Positions 40,527 to 48,001 of a stretch of DNA of 64,000 nt are shown here, piece by piece. The stretch covers positions 1,984,001-2,048,000 of the forward strand of contig NZ_JAIFAG010000001.1 in the NCBI RefSeq assembly GCF_020012125.1. Direction: 5' to 3'. The notes beneath the pieces were generated by a model. The model ran no database searches, had not been told where the DNA came from, and was given only the letters and a program-made list of their open reading frames with translations. The stretch comes from Hymenobacter psoromatis (GTDB taxonomy: Bacteria > Bacteroidota > Bacteroidia > Cytophagales > Hymenobacteraceae). A program made the translations under genes and the position numbers. Within the stretch, counting starts at the first letter, position 1; the number at the start of each line of letters is the position of its first letter.

Positions 40527-40683
40527 ATTAAAAAAATTAACCATTTATTATAATTTCTTGATACAATTGCGTTTAACAAAATAAAAAATAAAATAGGGCA
40601 ATGTCATGTCGACCATCTTAGCTGGAGTTAATGATATCTGTAATCACTAATCCCGAACCAGCAAATAGGATTATGGGTATAAC

Positions 40684-41061
40684 TTAAATAATAGCTAAAA
40701 ATAACATTCCTAACAAGGGAAATAATGCTATTACCCACACTCCCAGCCCACGAAAAAAACCTTGAGTATATGTTTCATTTATCCATTTATTTCTTAATAA
40801 ATTATAAAGACCCTCATACTTTTTACTATTTAAATATACTAGTATTAAAATTGAAAAAAATCCAACTATTTCTATACTTTTAGAATATGGGTTAATTTGA
40901 TGACGTGTAAAATTAACTCTGATGAGTGTAGAAAATAAAAGAGCAACATACAGTACTTGAATTCCACTAATTGCAATAATAGCAGTACTTGAATCACTAC
41001 CATCCCATTTGTAGTAAAATTTAGCTATTCTATAAAAAACATAGTTAAATAAATTACTCAT
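40684..41061 (-). CDS. Small membrane protein, possible immunity partner of the RHS toxin
   Basis: The 125-residue protein has three predicted transmembrane helices (TAIIAISGIQVLYVALLFST, IVGFFSILILVYL and LGVWVIALFPLLGMLFLAII). Codons are AT-rich, unlike the genome but like the toxin region just upstream. It follows the RHS cassette by 30 bases on the same strand, the normal place for an immunity gene. No family was recognised. A membrane immunity protein would fit a toxin that acts in the membrane, which is an inference from position only. Confidence 0.5.
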   Translation of the reverse strand: MSNLFNYVFYRIAKFYYKWDGSDSSTAIIAISGIQVLYVALLFSTLIRVNFTRHQINPYSKSIEIVGFFSILILVYLNSKKYEGLYNLLRNKWINETYTQGFFRGLGVWVIALFPLLGMLFLAII

Positions 41062-41091
41062 ATAAATATTACTTATAAGTAATAATCTTCA

Positions 41092-42021
41092 TTAATGAGG
41101 AAATGCACTGACTACTGATTCTTTAATATTTGAGTTAAAACCTTGGCCTTCAATTGCGGCATCAATGCCAGTGCCAAGCCTATCGGAGATAGATTTACCA
41201 GATGCAAGTTGCACACCAATATCAGCTACTGCAAATACTATTCCTGCTACTGCCAATGGTGGGCAAAAAGTAAAGGCAAGGCCAAGAACTACTTTAGCTG
41301 CATCACCATAAGTAAGACCATTATCATCATTTGCACTCTCAATGAGTGTGGCTGCTGCTCCTACAAGTCCTAAAGACTTACCAATTATACTAGAAATCCC
41401 TAATGTTCTTCGCTCTGCGAAAGAGCGCAATGATTCAACTCCATAACTATGTTTGAGTGCTAAATCAACTCCCGTTCCTTCAAGACTTAATAAGCCAACG
41501 CCACCAGATGCTGAAAGAGACGTTTCACCAAAAGCAGGGTCACCTTCTCTAAAACCACTATTGAAATTTAGTCCTAATTGAAAAGCTTTAGGTAATGCAT
41601 TAAATGTAGCAATAACCGAGAAATTACCAAGGTTTACGTTATTGCCAATAATTCGCTCCGATGAATTATCATATCTGTTGGTTTGAGAAAAAGAGCCCCA
41701 AATCCCATTTCTTTGCATTACATCAGAATTTTTGGTGATACCCCCATCGCTTCCGCCTCCACCCCCACTGCTATAGCTCCCTTCGTCCGCAGAACCATTA
41801 AAAAAGGCATCAATTAATTCACCCCACGAACTGAATTCCGACAGTGCCCCTGTTGGGTCATTAGCTGCGATTGGATTACCGAGCGCAAACTGATAGGGAG
41901 TCCAATCAGGCGTAGTATCAGCCAGTGGGTCCACCCCCGTAAAGCGTCCAGTAGCTGGGTCGTAACTGCGGTAGAACGTGCTGTAAATTCCGGCCTCCGT
42001 GCCCAGCAGCTCATCCTGCAA
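41092..42021 (-). CDS. RHS repeat-associated core plus C-terminal toxin region, N-terminally truncated
   Basis: The frame is open from after a TAG near 42047 and a TTG at 42021 is the listed start. The first part (SPLQDELLGTEAGIYSTFYR then SYDPATGRFTGVDPLAD and YQFALGNPIAANDPTG) is the RHS-associated core end, including the DPxG cleavage motif that separates core from toxin. After it come a Gly/Ser-rich linker (GSYSSGGGGGSDGG) and a 220-residue variable domain that ends with a hydrophobic GDAAKVVLGLAFTFCPPLAV-like stretch and DRLGTGIDAAIEG. The large RHS barrel and its delivery domain are absent, so this is an orphan toxin tip left by recombination, or a displaced cassette. The whole unit is AT-rich compared with its flanks. 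Activity of the toxin domain is unknown. Confidence 0.8.
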   Translation of the reverse strand: MQDELLGTEAGIYSTFYRSYDPATGRFTGVDPLADTTPDWTPYQFALGNPIAANDPTGALSEFSSWGELIDAFFNGSADEGSYSSGGGGGSDGGITKNSDVMQRNGIWGSFSQTNRYDNSSERIIGNNVNLGNFSVIATFNALPKAFQLGLNFNSGFREGDPAFGETSLSASGGVGLLSLEGTGVDLALKHSYGVESLRSFAERRTLGISSIIGKSLGLVGAAATLIESANDDNGLTYGDAAKVVLGLAFTFCPPLAVAGIVFAVADIGVQLASGKSISDRLGTGIDAAIEGQGFNSNIKESVVSAFPH

Positions 42022-42077
42022 GGGCGAGCCGTCGTTAAACTACTCCTTGCTCCGGTTTGCTACGGCAGCCGAGCGCA

Positions 42078-42470
42078 CTAGTAGTGGCGGGGCACGCCGG
42101 TACCACCCATTTTCTTGGCGCGCGCGGCTAGCGAGTCAACCACGACCACGTAAATCTCATCCAGGTCTTTGGCATGGACGGCGTAGTAACGGTAGCTGCG
42201 CTCGAAAGTCGAGTCGGCCGGCGGCACGTTATTGCGCCAGAAAAGCTCGCGCTGCTCGCTCAAAAACAAGGCACGGGCCGAATCGGGCGACAGGCGGCTC
42301 CCCTCGATGCGGCTTTCGAGCAGGTGAATTTGTACGAGCAGGCTCTCCATCTGGTCTTTGGTGAGCAGGTGGGGCGGCTTGGGTACCTGCTCGGGGCGCT
42401 CGCAGCCGGGGGCGGCCAGCAGCAGCGCCAGCAGCAGGCCGCGGGGGATGAACGATAATCTCACCCCCAA
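42078..42470 (-). CDS. DUF4296 domain lipoprotein
   Basis: The 130-residue protein starts with a lipoprotein signal (LLALLLAAPGCERPEQ, cysteine near residue 23). The rest is one DUF4296 domain: LTKDQMESLLVQIHLLESRI, FLSEQRELFWRNNV, TFERSYRYYAVHAKDLDEIY. The family is small, helical and found mainly in Bacteroidota; the role is unknown. The gene lies between the RHS cassette and the divergent DUF58 gene, and its neighbours do not suggest a function. Confidence 0.9.
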   Translation of the reverse strand: MGVRLSFIPRGLLLALLLAAPGCERPEQVPKPPHLLTKDQMESLLVQIHLLESRIEGSRLSPDSARALFLSEQRELFWRNNVPPADSTFERSYRYYAVHAKDLDEIYVVVVDSLAARAKKMGGTGVPRHY

Positions 42471-42538
42471 AAATACGTCTGCGCCGTAGCTTCGCCTACC
42501 CGCCCCCGCTTGCCGGCAAGCTAAAGCTCATCCTACTT

Positions 42539-43447
42539 ATGCCGCCCCCTACCCCTGCCCGCCTGCCCGCCCGCCTCACGGCGCTGGTGCGCCGCCTGCG
42601 CCACCTCGAAATCAGGATGCGCCAGGCGGTGGAGGCGCAGCTGCAAGGCAATTTCGGGTCGGTTTTTCGGGGGAATGGGCTGGAGTTTGACGACGTGCGC
42701 CTCTACCAGTACGGCGATGAGGTGCGGGCCATCGACTGGGCGGTGAGCAGCAAAGGCCACGGCACGTTCGTAAAAACCTACAAGGAGGAGCGCGAGCAGC
42801 AGGTGCTGGTGGCCCTCGACGTGAGCGCCTCGCAGCGGGTGGGCGGCGGGGTAGGCGGCGCACCGAGCAAGCTCGACCTGGGCCGCGACCTGGCCGGGGT
42901 GCTGGCGCTAAGCGCCGCCCGCCAGGATGCCGCGCTGGGCCTGCTGGCTTTTTCGGACCAAAAAGAGCTGTACCTCCCCCCCACCAAAGGCCTGCGGGCG
43001 GCCTACGCCCTGCTCCAGCGCCTCTACGACCTGGTGCCGGCCTCGCCGCATACCAGCGTGGGGGCAGGCATTCGGCAGCTGCTGGGGCTGGTGCGGCGGC
43101 GCAGCCTGGTGGTGCTCATCTCAGATTTTATTGATGAAGGCTACGAGCGCGAGCTGACCATGCTGGCCCGGCGGCACGAGCTGGTGGTGGTGCAGCTGCT
43201 GGCCCCGCAGGAGGCCCGGTTTCCGGCGCTGGGCATCGTACCCCTGCGCGACGCCGAAACGGGCCTGTTGCGCTGGGTCGATACCTCGGCCCCGGCCTTC
43301 CGGGCGCAGCACGCGGGGCAGCTGCTAGTCCGGCAGCAGGCGTTGCGCACCCTCTGCCGCCGCCAGCGCGTGAGCCTGCTCACCCTGCGCACCGACGAAG
43401 ACTTCGTGCCCCAGCTGGTTGGCCTGTTTCGCCGGCGCAACCAATGA
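42539..43447 (+). CDS. DUF58 domain protein (Bat operon type)
   Basis: The 302-residue protein has a DUF58/von Willebrand factor-like fold: FGSVFRGNGLEFDDVRLYQY, GDEVRAIDWAVSSKGHGTFV, then VLVALDVSASQRVG (MIDAS-like) and VVLISDFIDEGYE. These proteins work with MoxR AAA ATPases and Bat proteins in envelope stress tolerance or protein maturation. No moxR gene is visible here; the ATPase may be encoded elsewhere. The stop overlaps the start of the next gene by four bases (ATGA), so translation is coupled. Confidence 0.92.
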   Translation: MPPPTPARLPARLTALVRRLRHLEIRMRQAVEAQLQGNFGSVFRGNGLEFDDVRLYQYGDEVRAIDWAVSSKGHGTFVKTYKEEREQQVLVALDVSASQRVGGGVGGAPSKLDLGRDLAGVLALSAARQDAALGLLAFSDQKELYLPPTKGLRAAYALLQRLYDLVPASPHTSVGAGIRQLLGLVRRRSLVVLISDFIDEGYERELTMLARRHELVVVQLLAPQEARFPALGIVPLRDAETGLLRWVDTSAPAFRAQHAGQLLVRQQALRTLCRRQRVSLLTLRTDEDFVPQLVGLFRRRNQ

Positions 43448-44391
43448 GTGGGATGCGGCACTACGTACTTTTTTTTCGCAAAATACCAGCAATCAGCTTT
43501 TTGTTTAGCTTGTTGTTGGCCGGGCCGGGCCGGGCCGGCAGTGGCCAGGGCGGCGGGCCGGTGGGGCGCTTCTCGCGGGCGGCCGTGGGGGTAGGGCAAC
43601 CCCTGCGCTACGAGCTGCGCTACGCCCACGACCCGGCCGAAGAAGTCATCTTTCCCGATTCGTTGGCCAACTTCGCGCCCTTCGAGTATGCGGGGAGGCG
43701 CTGGCTACCCACGCGCACCCAGGACGGCCGCAGTCTCGACCGGGTAGAATATGAGTTGCGCACGTTTTCGCTGGCTCCGGTGCAGGCCCTGCAAGTGCCG
43801 GTGCTGGTGCTGCGTGGCCCCCGCGATACGCTGCGCCTGCTACCCCCGGCGGCGCAGGTGCGGCTGCTGCGCATGGCCCCTACCCTGCCGGCCGGGGCCA
43901 GCGGCCCGCCCGCGCTGCGCACGGGCTACCGCTGGCTACCGTTGACTCCGGCCTTCGACTACCCCTTCTGGCTGGCGGGGCTGGCGGGCGGGCTGGCGCT
44001 GGGCGGCGGCGCGTGGGCGCTCTACGGCCGGCGCTGGCGGCAGCGCTACAGTCGCTACAAGCGCCGCAAAAACCACGTATACTTTCTGGCGCAGTTTGCT
44101 CGCAACACCGAGCGTTTCACGCTCTCGCGCTCGGCGGCGGTGGTGGAGCGCACGGTGTCGTTATGGAAAAATTACTTGTCGAGCCTCGAAAATAGTAATC
44201 TTAACTCTTTAACTACTAAAGAGTTAACTCAGTATTTTAATAATGATGAGGACGTGCGCCGCGCCCTGCGCGCCACCGACCGCGTAGTGTATGGCAACCT
44301 GCTTAGCGAAGACGCCCAGGAGGTTGACGCGGCCTTACTGCGCCTGCGCGCTTTTGCCGAGCAGCAGTACGCTTTAATAAGTATTGGGTAG
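43444..44391 (+). CDS. Membrane protein coupled to DUF58 (BatD-like role)
   Basis: The 315-residue product has an N-terminal signal or anchor (residues 12-28), a predicted beta-rich periplasmic part up to about residue 165 (RFSRAAVGVGQPLRYELRYA, FAPFEYAGRRWLPT), one transmembrane helix (about 172-194) and a basic cytoplasmic C-terminal domain starting RRWRQRYSRYKRRKNH. Near residues 248-270 the composition turns AT-rich (SNLNSLTTKELTQYFNNDED). The arrangement and overlap with the DUF58 gene mirror BatD-type partners in MoxR-Bat operons. Direct homology to BatD is not certain. Confidence 0.75.
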   Translation: MSGMRHYVLFFRKIPAISFLFSLLLAGPGRAGSGQGGGPVGRFSRAAVGVGQPLRYELRYAHDPAEEVIFPDSLANFAPFEYAGRRWLPTRTQDGRSLDRVEYELRTFSLAPVQALQVPVLVLRGPRDTLRLLPPAAQVRLLRMAPTLPAGASGPPALRTGYRWLPLTPAFDYPFWLAGLAGGLALGGGAWALYGRRWRQRYSRYKRRKNHVYFLAQFARNTERFTLSRSAAVVERTVSLWKNYLSSLENSNLNSLTTKELTQYFNNDEDVRRALRATDRVVYGNLLSEDAQEVDAALLRLRAFAEQQYALISIG

Positions 44392-44412
44392 TCGGCACCG
44401 GGCAATAAGTAC

Positions 44413-44438
44413 TAAAAGAACGGTCGTGCTCATCTGCT
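44413..44438 (+). repeat. Solo arm of palindromic repeat family A (second example)
   Basis: TAAAAGAACGGTCGTGCTCA followed by TCTGC matches the outer part of a family A arm but no matching second arm follows. It resembles the solo arm near 6700. Confidence 0.55.
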
Positions 44439-44473
44439 ATTTCCATGTATTAACCCTTAATTCCTAAATAAAC

Positions 44474-45163
44474 ATGCCTCACCTTGTAGTACTTACCGGC
44501 GCGGGCGTGTCGGCGGAAAGCGGCATTCGGACCTTCCGCGACACCAATGGCTTGTGGGAGGAGCACCGGGTGGAAGACGTAGCCACGCCCGAGGCATTTG
44601 CCCGCAACCCGGCGCTGGTACTTGATTTTTATAACCAGCGCCGCGCCCAGGCCCGCCAGGTGCAGCCCAACGCCGCGCACCAGGCCCTGGCCGGCTTCGA
44701 GGCCGCCCCTGGCTGGACGGTCAGCCTCATTACTCAGAACGTGGACGACCTGCACGAGCGCGCCGGCTCCTCCCACGTATTGCACCTGCACGGCAGCCTC
44801 ACCCAGATGCGCTCGGTGAAAAACGAAACCGCCATCTTCGACTGCCCCGGCGACATCGCGCTGGGCGACCTGGCCGCCGATGGCGGGCAACTGCGGCCGC
44901 ACATCGTGTGGTTTGGTGAAATGGTGCCGGCCATTGAGGAAGCCGCTGAGCTAGTGGCGACCGCCGATGCGCTGCTGGTCGTCGGTACCTCGCTGCAAGT
45001 GTACCCGGCCGCCGGGCTGCTGCACTACGCGCCGGCCGGCTGCCCGGTCTACGTCATCGACCCGCACCAGCCCGAGGTGAGCGGCCGGCGCGGCGTGCGC
45101 TACGTGGCAGAGCCCGCCAGCACCGGCGTACCGCGGGTGCTGAAGGAGCTGACAATGAAGTAG
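44474..45163 (+). CDS. cobB: Sirtuin-type NAD-dependent deacylase
   Basis: The 229-residue protein is a Sir2 family deacylase: LTGAGVSAESGIRTFRDTNG, TQNVDDLHERAGS, LHGSL, LRPHIVWFGEMVP and VVGTSLQVYPAAGL. It removes acyl groups from lysines using NAD. The four cysteines of the zinc ribbon are missing: where CxxC pairs are expected the sequence is SVKNETAIFDCPGDIALGDL, with one cysteine. Zinc-free versions occur among Bacteroidota. The gene stands alone between a family A solo arm and family C repeats. Confidence 0.93.
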   Translation: MPHLVVLTGAGVSAESGIRTFRDTNGLWEEHRVEDVATPEAFARNPALVLDFYNQRRAQARQVQPNAAHQALAGFEAAPGWTVSLITQNVDDLHERAGSSHVLHLHGSLTQMRSVKNETAIFDCPGDIALGDLAADGGQLRPHIVWFGEMVPAIEEAAELVATADALLVVGTSLQVYPAAGLLHYAPAGCPVYVIDPHQPEVSGRRGVRYVAEPASTGVPRVLKELTMK

Positions 45164-45172
45164 TAGCCGGTC

Positions 45173-45252
45173 GCAGAGACGTGACCCTTCGCGGCTCTCT
45201 TTACTGAACAATCGTGTGCGTGGGGAGAGACGCGAGGGGTCGCGTCTCTACG
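45173..45252. repeat. Repeat family C (copy 1)
   Basis: It contains GCAGAGACGTGACCCTTCGCG, similar in sequence and reverse complement to GAGACGCGAGGGGTCGCGTC near 45230-45250, which is itself a hairpin. The same words recur at 60280-60385. It lies between the convergent sirtuin and TIGR02117 genes. Confidence 0.7.
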
Positions 45253-45263
45253 CCCTACCCCCC

Positions 45264-45962
45264 TCACCGGTCGCGGTACTGGTAGAGAATGCCCGTGTCG
45301 AAGGGCGTCCAGAGGCAGGCGCGCTGGCCGCATACTTTGAGGCCCGTGTTGGCCCAGGTATTACAGGTATTGAGGATGCTGTAGCGGCTGTTGGCTTCGT
45401 AAAAGGCATCATGGTCGCCGTAGCTGTGGCCGGGCACCCAGTTAAACTGGCCGGTTGCGTCGCGCTGGAAGCTCTTTTCGATGTAGGCGATAAGGTGCCG
45501 GTACTGGGTAGGCGTGAGGCGCAGCGGCACGCAGAGCGGGCCAGGGCGCAGGTCGGCCTCGCGGTAGTAGGTGGTGTGCATCAGCGTGGTACTCAGCCAG
45601 AAACCGGCCCGCACGGCGGTGCGCGGCTTCAGCTCGGCCCAGGTGGGGGTTTCGAGGTAGAAGCCCTTATCACCCCAACCAATGCCCACGTAGTGGTAAG
45701 TGGTATCGTGGGCCTGGGTATTGCCGGGGGGTAGCTGCCGGGTCCAGTCGATGTAGCTGGTTTGCAGGGGCACCACCAGGTCGGTGTGCACGCCGTTGGA
45801 ATGGATGAAGAAGGGAATGGTAGCAGCTTCATCGGTCGGCGCTTTGGCCACCGGAATGCGCGAGAATACCTGGGCCACGCTCCAGTACCCGGCCACGGCT
45901 CCTACCAGGCCCCCAACGGAATAGGCAACTATTTTCAGACTTTTACGCAGCAGGCGTGCCAT
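45264..45962 (-). CDS. TIGR02117 family (DUF2459) protein
   Basis: The 232-residue protein has an N-terminal signal or membrane anchor (residues 9-31) and a DUF2459 domain: FFIHSNGVHTDLVVPLQTSY, YHYVGIGWGDKGFYLETPTW, CVPLRLTPTQYRHLIAYIEK, then NTCNTWANTGLKVCGQRACL. Conserved His, Cys and Asn residues in these motifs resemble those of papain-like or transglutaminase-like enzymes, but the function of the family is unknown. It is likely periplasmic. It lies alone between a repeat and a GC-rich hairpin. Confidence 0.9.
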   Translation of the reverse strand: MARLLRKSLKIVAYSVGGLVGAVAGYWSVAQVFSRIPVAKAPTDEAATIPFFIHSNGVHTDLVVPLQTSYIDWTRQLPPGNTQAHDTTYHYVGIGWGDKGFYLETPTWAELKPRTAVRAGFWLSTTLMHTTYYREADLRPGPLCVPLRLTPTQYRHLIAYIEKSFQRDATGQFNWVPGHSYGDHDAFYEANSRYSILNTCNTWANTGLKVCGQRACLWTPFDTGILYQYRDR

Positions 45963-46023
45963 AAAGGGAAGTTATTTTTACCCGCAAGTACGCGATTCTG
46001 CCAAAAGTAACCCGCGCCGCCGC

Positions 46024-46057
46024 CCTACCCCCCTCCACCTGCCCGAAGGGGGGTAGG
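46024..46057. terminator. GC-rich hairpin between two minus-strand genes
   Basis: CCTACCCCCC (46024-46033) pairs with GGGGGGTAGG (46048-46057). Both arms contain the octamer CCTACCCC/GGGGTAGG that is over-used throughout the window. No T-run is present. Confidence 0.5.
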
Positions 46058-46063
46058 ACCAGG

Positions 46064-46789
46064 CTACACCTTGCCCTGACCCACGCAGGTCACGCCAAAC
46101 AGCTTATTGGCGGGGGCTATTTTCATTTCGAGCGAAGTCAGCCCCAGCAGAATGCGGTTGACCAGCGGGTGGAAGGGCCGCATGTTGGAAGCCGCATCCT
46201 GCCCGCGCAGGTTGTTGAACTGGCGCACCGACCACACCAGCGGAAACAGCCCGCCGTAGAGGTAATAATTACTGATTTGGCGGAAGCCGGCCTGCCGCAG
46301 CACGCCACGCAGCATCGGGATGCGGTAGCGCCGGTAGTGGCCCAGAAACACGTCGTGCCCGCTCCACAGCGACTGAAACGCGGGTACCGTGATGAAGAAG
46401 TAGTTATTATCGCCTACGCAGGCCGCTTTTACGCTTTGAAGCATGGCCAAGTCGCTTTCCAAGTGCTCCAGCACGTCCATCATAATAACGAGGCCGTTCT
46501 CAATTCGAGCCGGAATGGCGTGTACCTTCTCCACCTTCTGACCCTGGGTAGCGGCCATTTCCTCCGCCGAATACCCGGTATCGACCAGGTAAATTTTGCG
46601 CAGCTTGTCGCCGAATTTTTTCTCCAGCTCCAAGGCAAAAAAGCCCGAGCCCGAGCCAATATCCACGATGGTTAGCGGCTGGCCCGCCGCCAGGGCTCGC
46701 TGGGTATAGCGCAACAGGGGCAGCTTCTTGCTTTGGTAATACCAGTGCACGTCGGGGTTGACGCCGTTTTCAAGCTCTTTTAAATCCAT
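46064..46789 (-). CDS. Class I SAM-dependent methyltransferase
   Basis: The 241-residue protein has a Rossmann methyltransferase core with LTIVDIGSGSGFFALELEKK (motif I, near residue 40), YLVDTGYSAEEM (motif II) and LVIMMDVLEHLESDLAMLQS (motif IV, UbiE/BioC-like). The segment GHDVFLGHYRRYRIPMLRGV occurs in methyltransferases linked to glycan or lipid modification. The substrate is unknown. It lies upstream of, and on the same strand as, an unrelated-looking family C repeat region. Confidence 0.88.
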   Translation of the reverse strand: MDLKELENGVNPDVHWYYQSKKLPLLRYTQRALAAGQPLTIVDIGSGSGFFALELEKKFGDKLRKIYLVDTGYSAEEMAATQGQKVEKVHAIPARIENGLVIMMDVLEHLESDLAMLQSVKAACVGDNNYFFITVPAFQSLWSGHDVFLGHYRRYRIPMLRGVLRQAGFRQISNYYLYGGLFPLVWSVRQFNNLRGQDAASNMRPFHPLVNRILLGLTSLEMKIAPANKLFGVTCVGQGKV

Positions 46790-46852
46790 TAGGGCAGGCT
46801 ATTGATGGAGATAGGGGTAGGGCGGCAAATATACCCGCCGGCGCACCAGCCC

Positions 46853-47848
46853 CTACCACCGCTGCTGCACCTGCGGCCGAATATGACGGTCGTAGATAGC
46901 GCGCACGGCGGTCATTTGCGCGGCGGTCAGGGCCGGCATTCGCTCCGTTTGGATGTTGGAGACCAATTGCTCGGGCCGCGACGCGCCCGGAATAACGCAG
47001 CTCACCTCCGGGAACATCAGCACCCAGCGCAGGGCCGACTGCGCCAGGCTAGCGGGACCGGGCAGCACTTTTTTCAGCTCTTCCACCGCCGCCAGGCCGG
47101 TTTCGTAGTCCACCCCCGAAAAAGTTTCACCCTGGTCGAAGGCCGCCCCGTCGCGGTTGAAGTGGCGGTGGTCGTCGGGCGCGAAGGTCGTTTGGGTTGA
47201 AAACTTGCCTGTGAGCAGCCCGCTCGCCAGCGGCACCCGCACTATCAGGCCCACCTTGCGCCGCGCGGCTTCCGGAAACAGCAGCTCGGCCGGTCGCTGC
47301 CGGAACATGTTGAAAATCACTTGCAGGGTGGTCACGTTCGGGAATTCGATGGCTTTCAGCCCTTCCTCCACTTTTTCCACGCTCACGCCCAGGTTCTGAA
47401 TTTTACCCTCGTCCTTGAGCCGGTCAAACAGCTCAAATATTTCGGGGCGGTAGTACACCGCCGGGGGCGGGCAGTGCAGCTGCACCAGGTCGAGGGTATC
47501 GAGCTGCATGTTGCGCAGGCTGTCTTCCACGAAGCCGCGCAGGGCGGCCGGCTGGTAGGCCTCGTTGGTGTGGGGCTGAATGCGCCGGCCACACTTGGTG
47601 GCCACGTAGATGCGCTCGCCGGCGCAGCGGCGCACGAGGCGGCCCACGGCCTTTTCGCTCTCCGCGTCGCCGTCGCCGTACACGTCGGCCGTATCAATGA
47701 AGTTGATACCCGCGTCCACGGCGGCATCCAGAATGCGGTCAGCGTTAGCGGGGCTAAAGGGCTCGCCCCACTTGCCGCCCACCTGCCAGGTGCCAAGGCT
47801 AATTTCAGAGATGGAAAAGCCGGTTTTGCCGAGGGTGCGGTGGTTCAT
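46853..47848 (-). CDS. Aldo-keto reductase
   Basis: The 331-residue NADPH-dependent reductase has the catalytic set of the family: Asp and Tyr in INFIDTADVYGDGDAE, Lys in VATKCGRRI, and His in LVQLHCPPP. The N-terminus MNHRTLGKTGFSISEISLGT is typical of AKR classes 11-13. The C-terminal segment includes the cofactor-binding GASRPEQLVSNI. The substrate is probably a small aldehyde or ketone. It is followed on the same strand by the methyltransferase gene 63 bases away. Confidence 0.94.
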   Translation of the reverse strand: MNHRTLGKTGFSISEISLGTWQVGGKWGEPFSPANADRILDAAVDAGINFIDTADVYGDGDAESEKAVGRLVRRCAGERIYVATKCGRRIQPHTNEAYQPAALRGFVEDSLRNMQLDTLDLVQLHCPPPAVYYRPEIFELFDRLKDEGKIQNLGVSVEKVEEGLKAIEFPNVTTLQVIFNMFRQRPAELLFPEAARRKVGLIVRVPLASGLLTGKFSTQTTFAPDDHRHFNRDGAAFDQGETFSGVDYETGLAAVEELKKVLPGPASLAQSALRWVLMFPEVSCVIPGASRPEQLVSNIQTERMPALTAAQMTAVRAIYDRHIRPQVQQRW

Positions 47849-47946
47849 GGGGGTAGGAAGGATTGGAGATTCCTCCTACCCCGTCCGGCAGGCGCGGGTT
47901 GCGTTTGGGTGCAGTTAATGCCGGGCGCGAGCCAACCCCGCACACA

Positions 47947-47980
47947 AAACGGCCGCCCCGGTTTCCCGAGACGGCCGTTT
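47947..47980 (-). terminator. Terminator of the aconitase gene
   Basis: On the minus strand CGGCCGTCTCGG pairs with CCGGGGCGGCCG through a GAAA tetraloop, with two G-U pairs, and is followed by TTTTG. It lies about 20 bases after the aconitase stop. Confidence 0.85.
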
Positions 47981-48001
47981 CAGCAGTAGCAAAAATTGCG
48001 T

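Noticed and set aside
40527-40683. AT-rich gap beside the possible immunity gene as a promoter or origin
   Set aside because: Only A/T-rich sequence with no repeated boxes, palindrome or clear TAnnTTTG element; nothing can be claimed.
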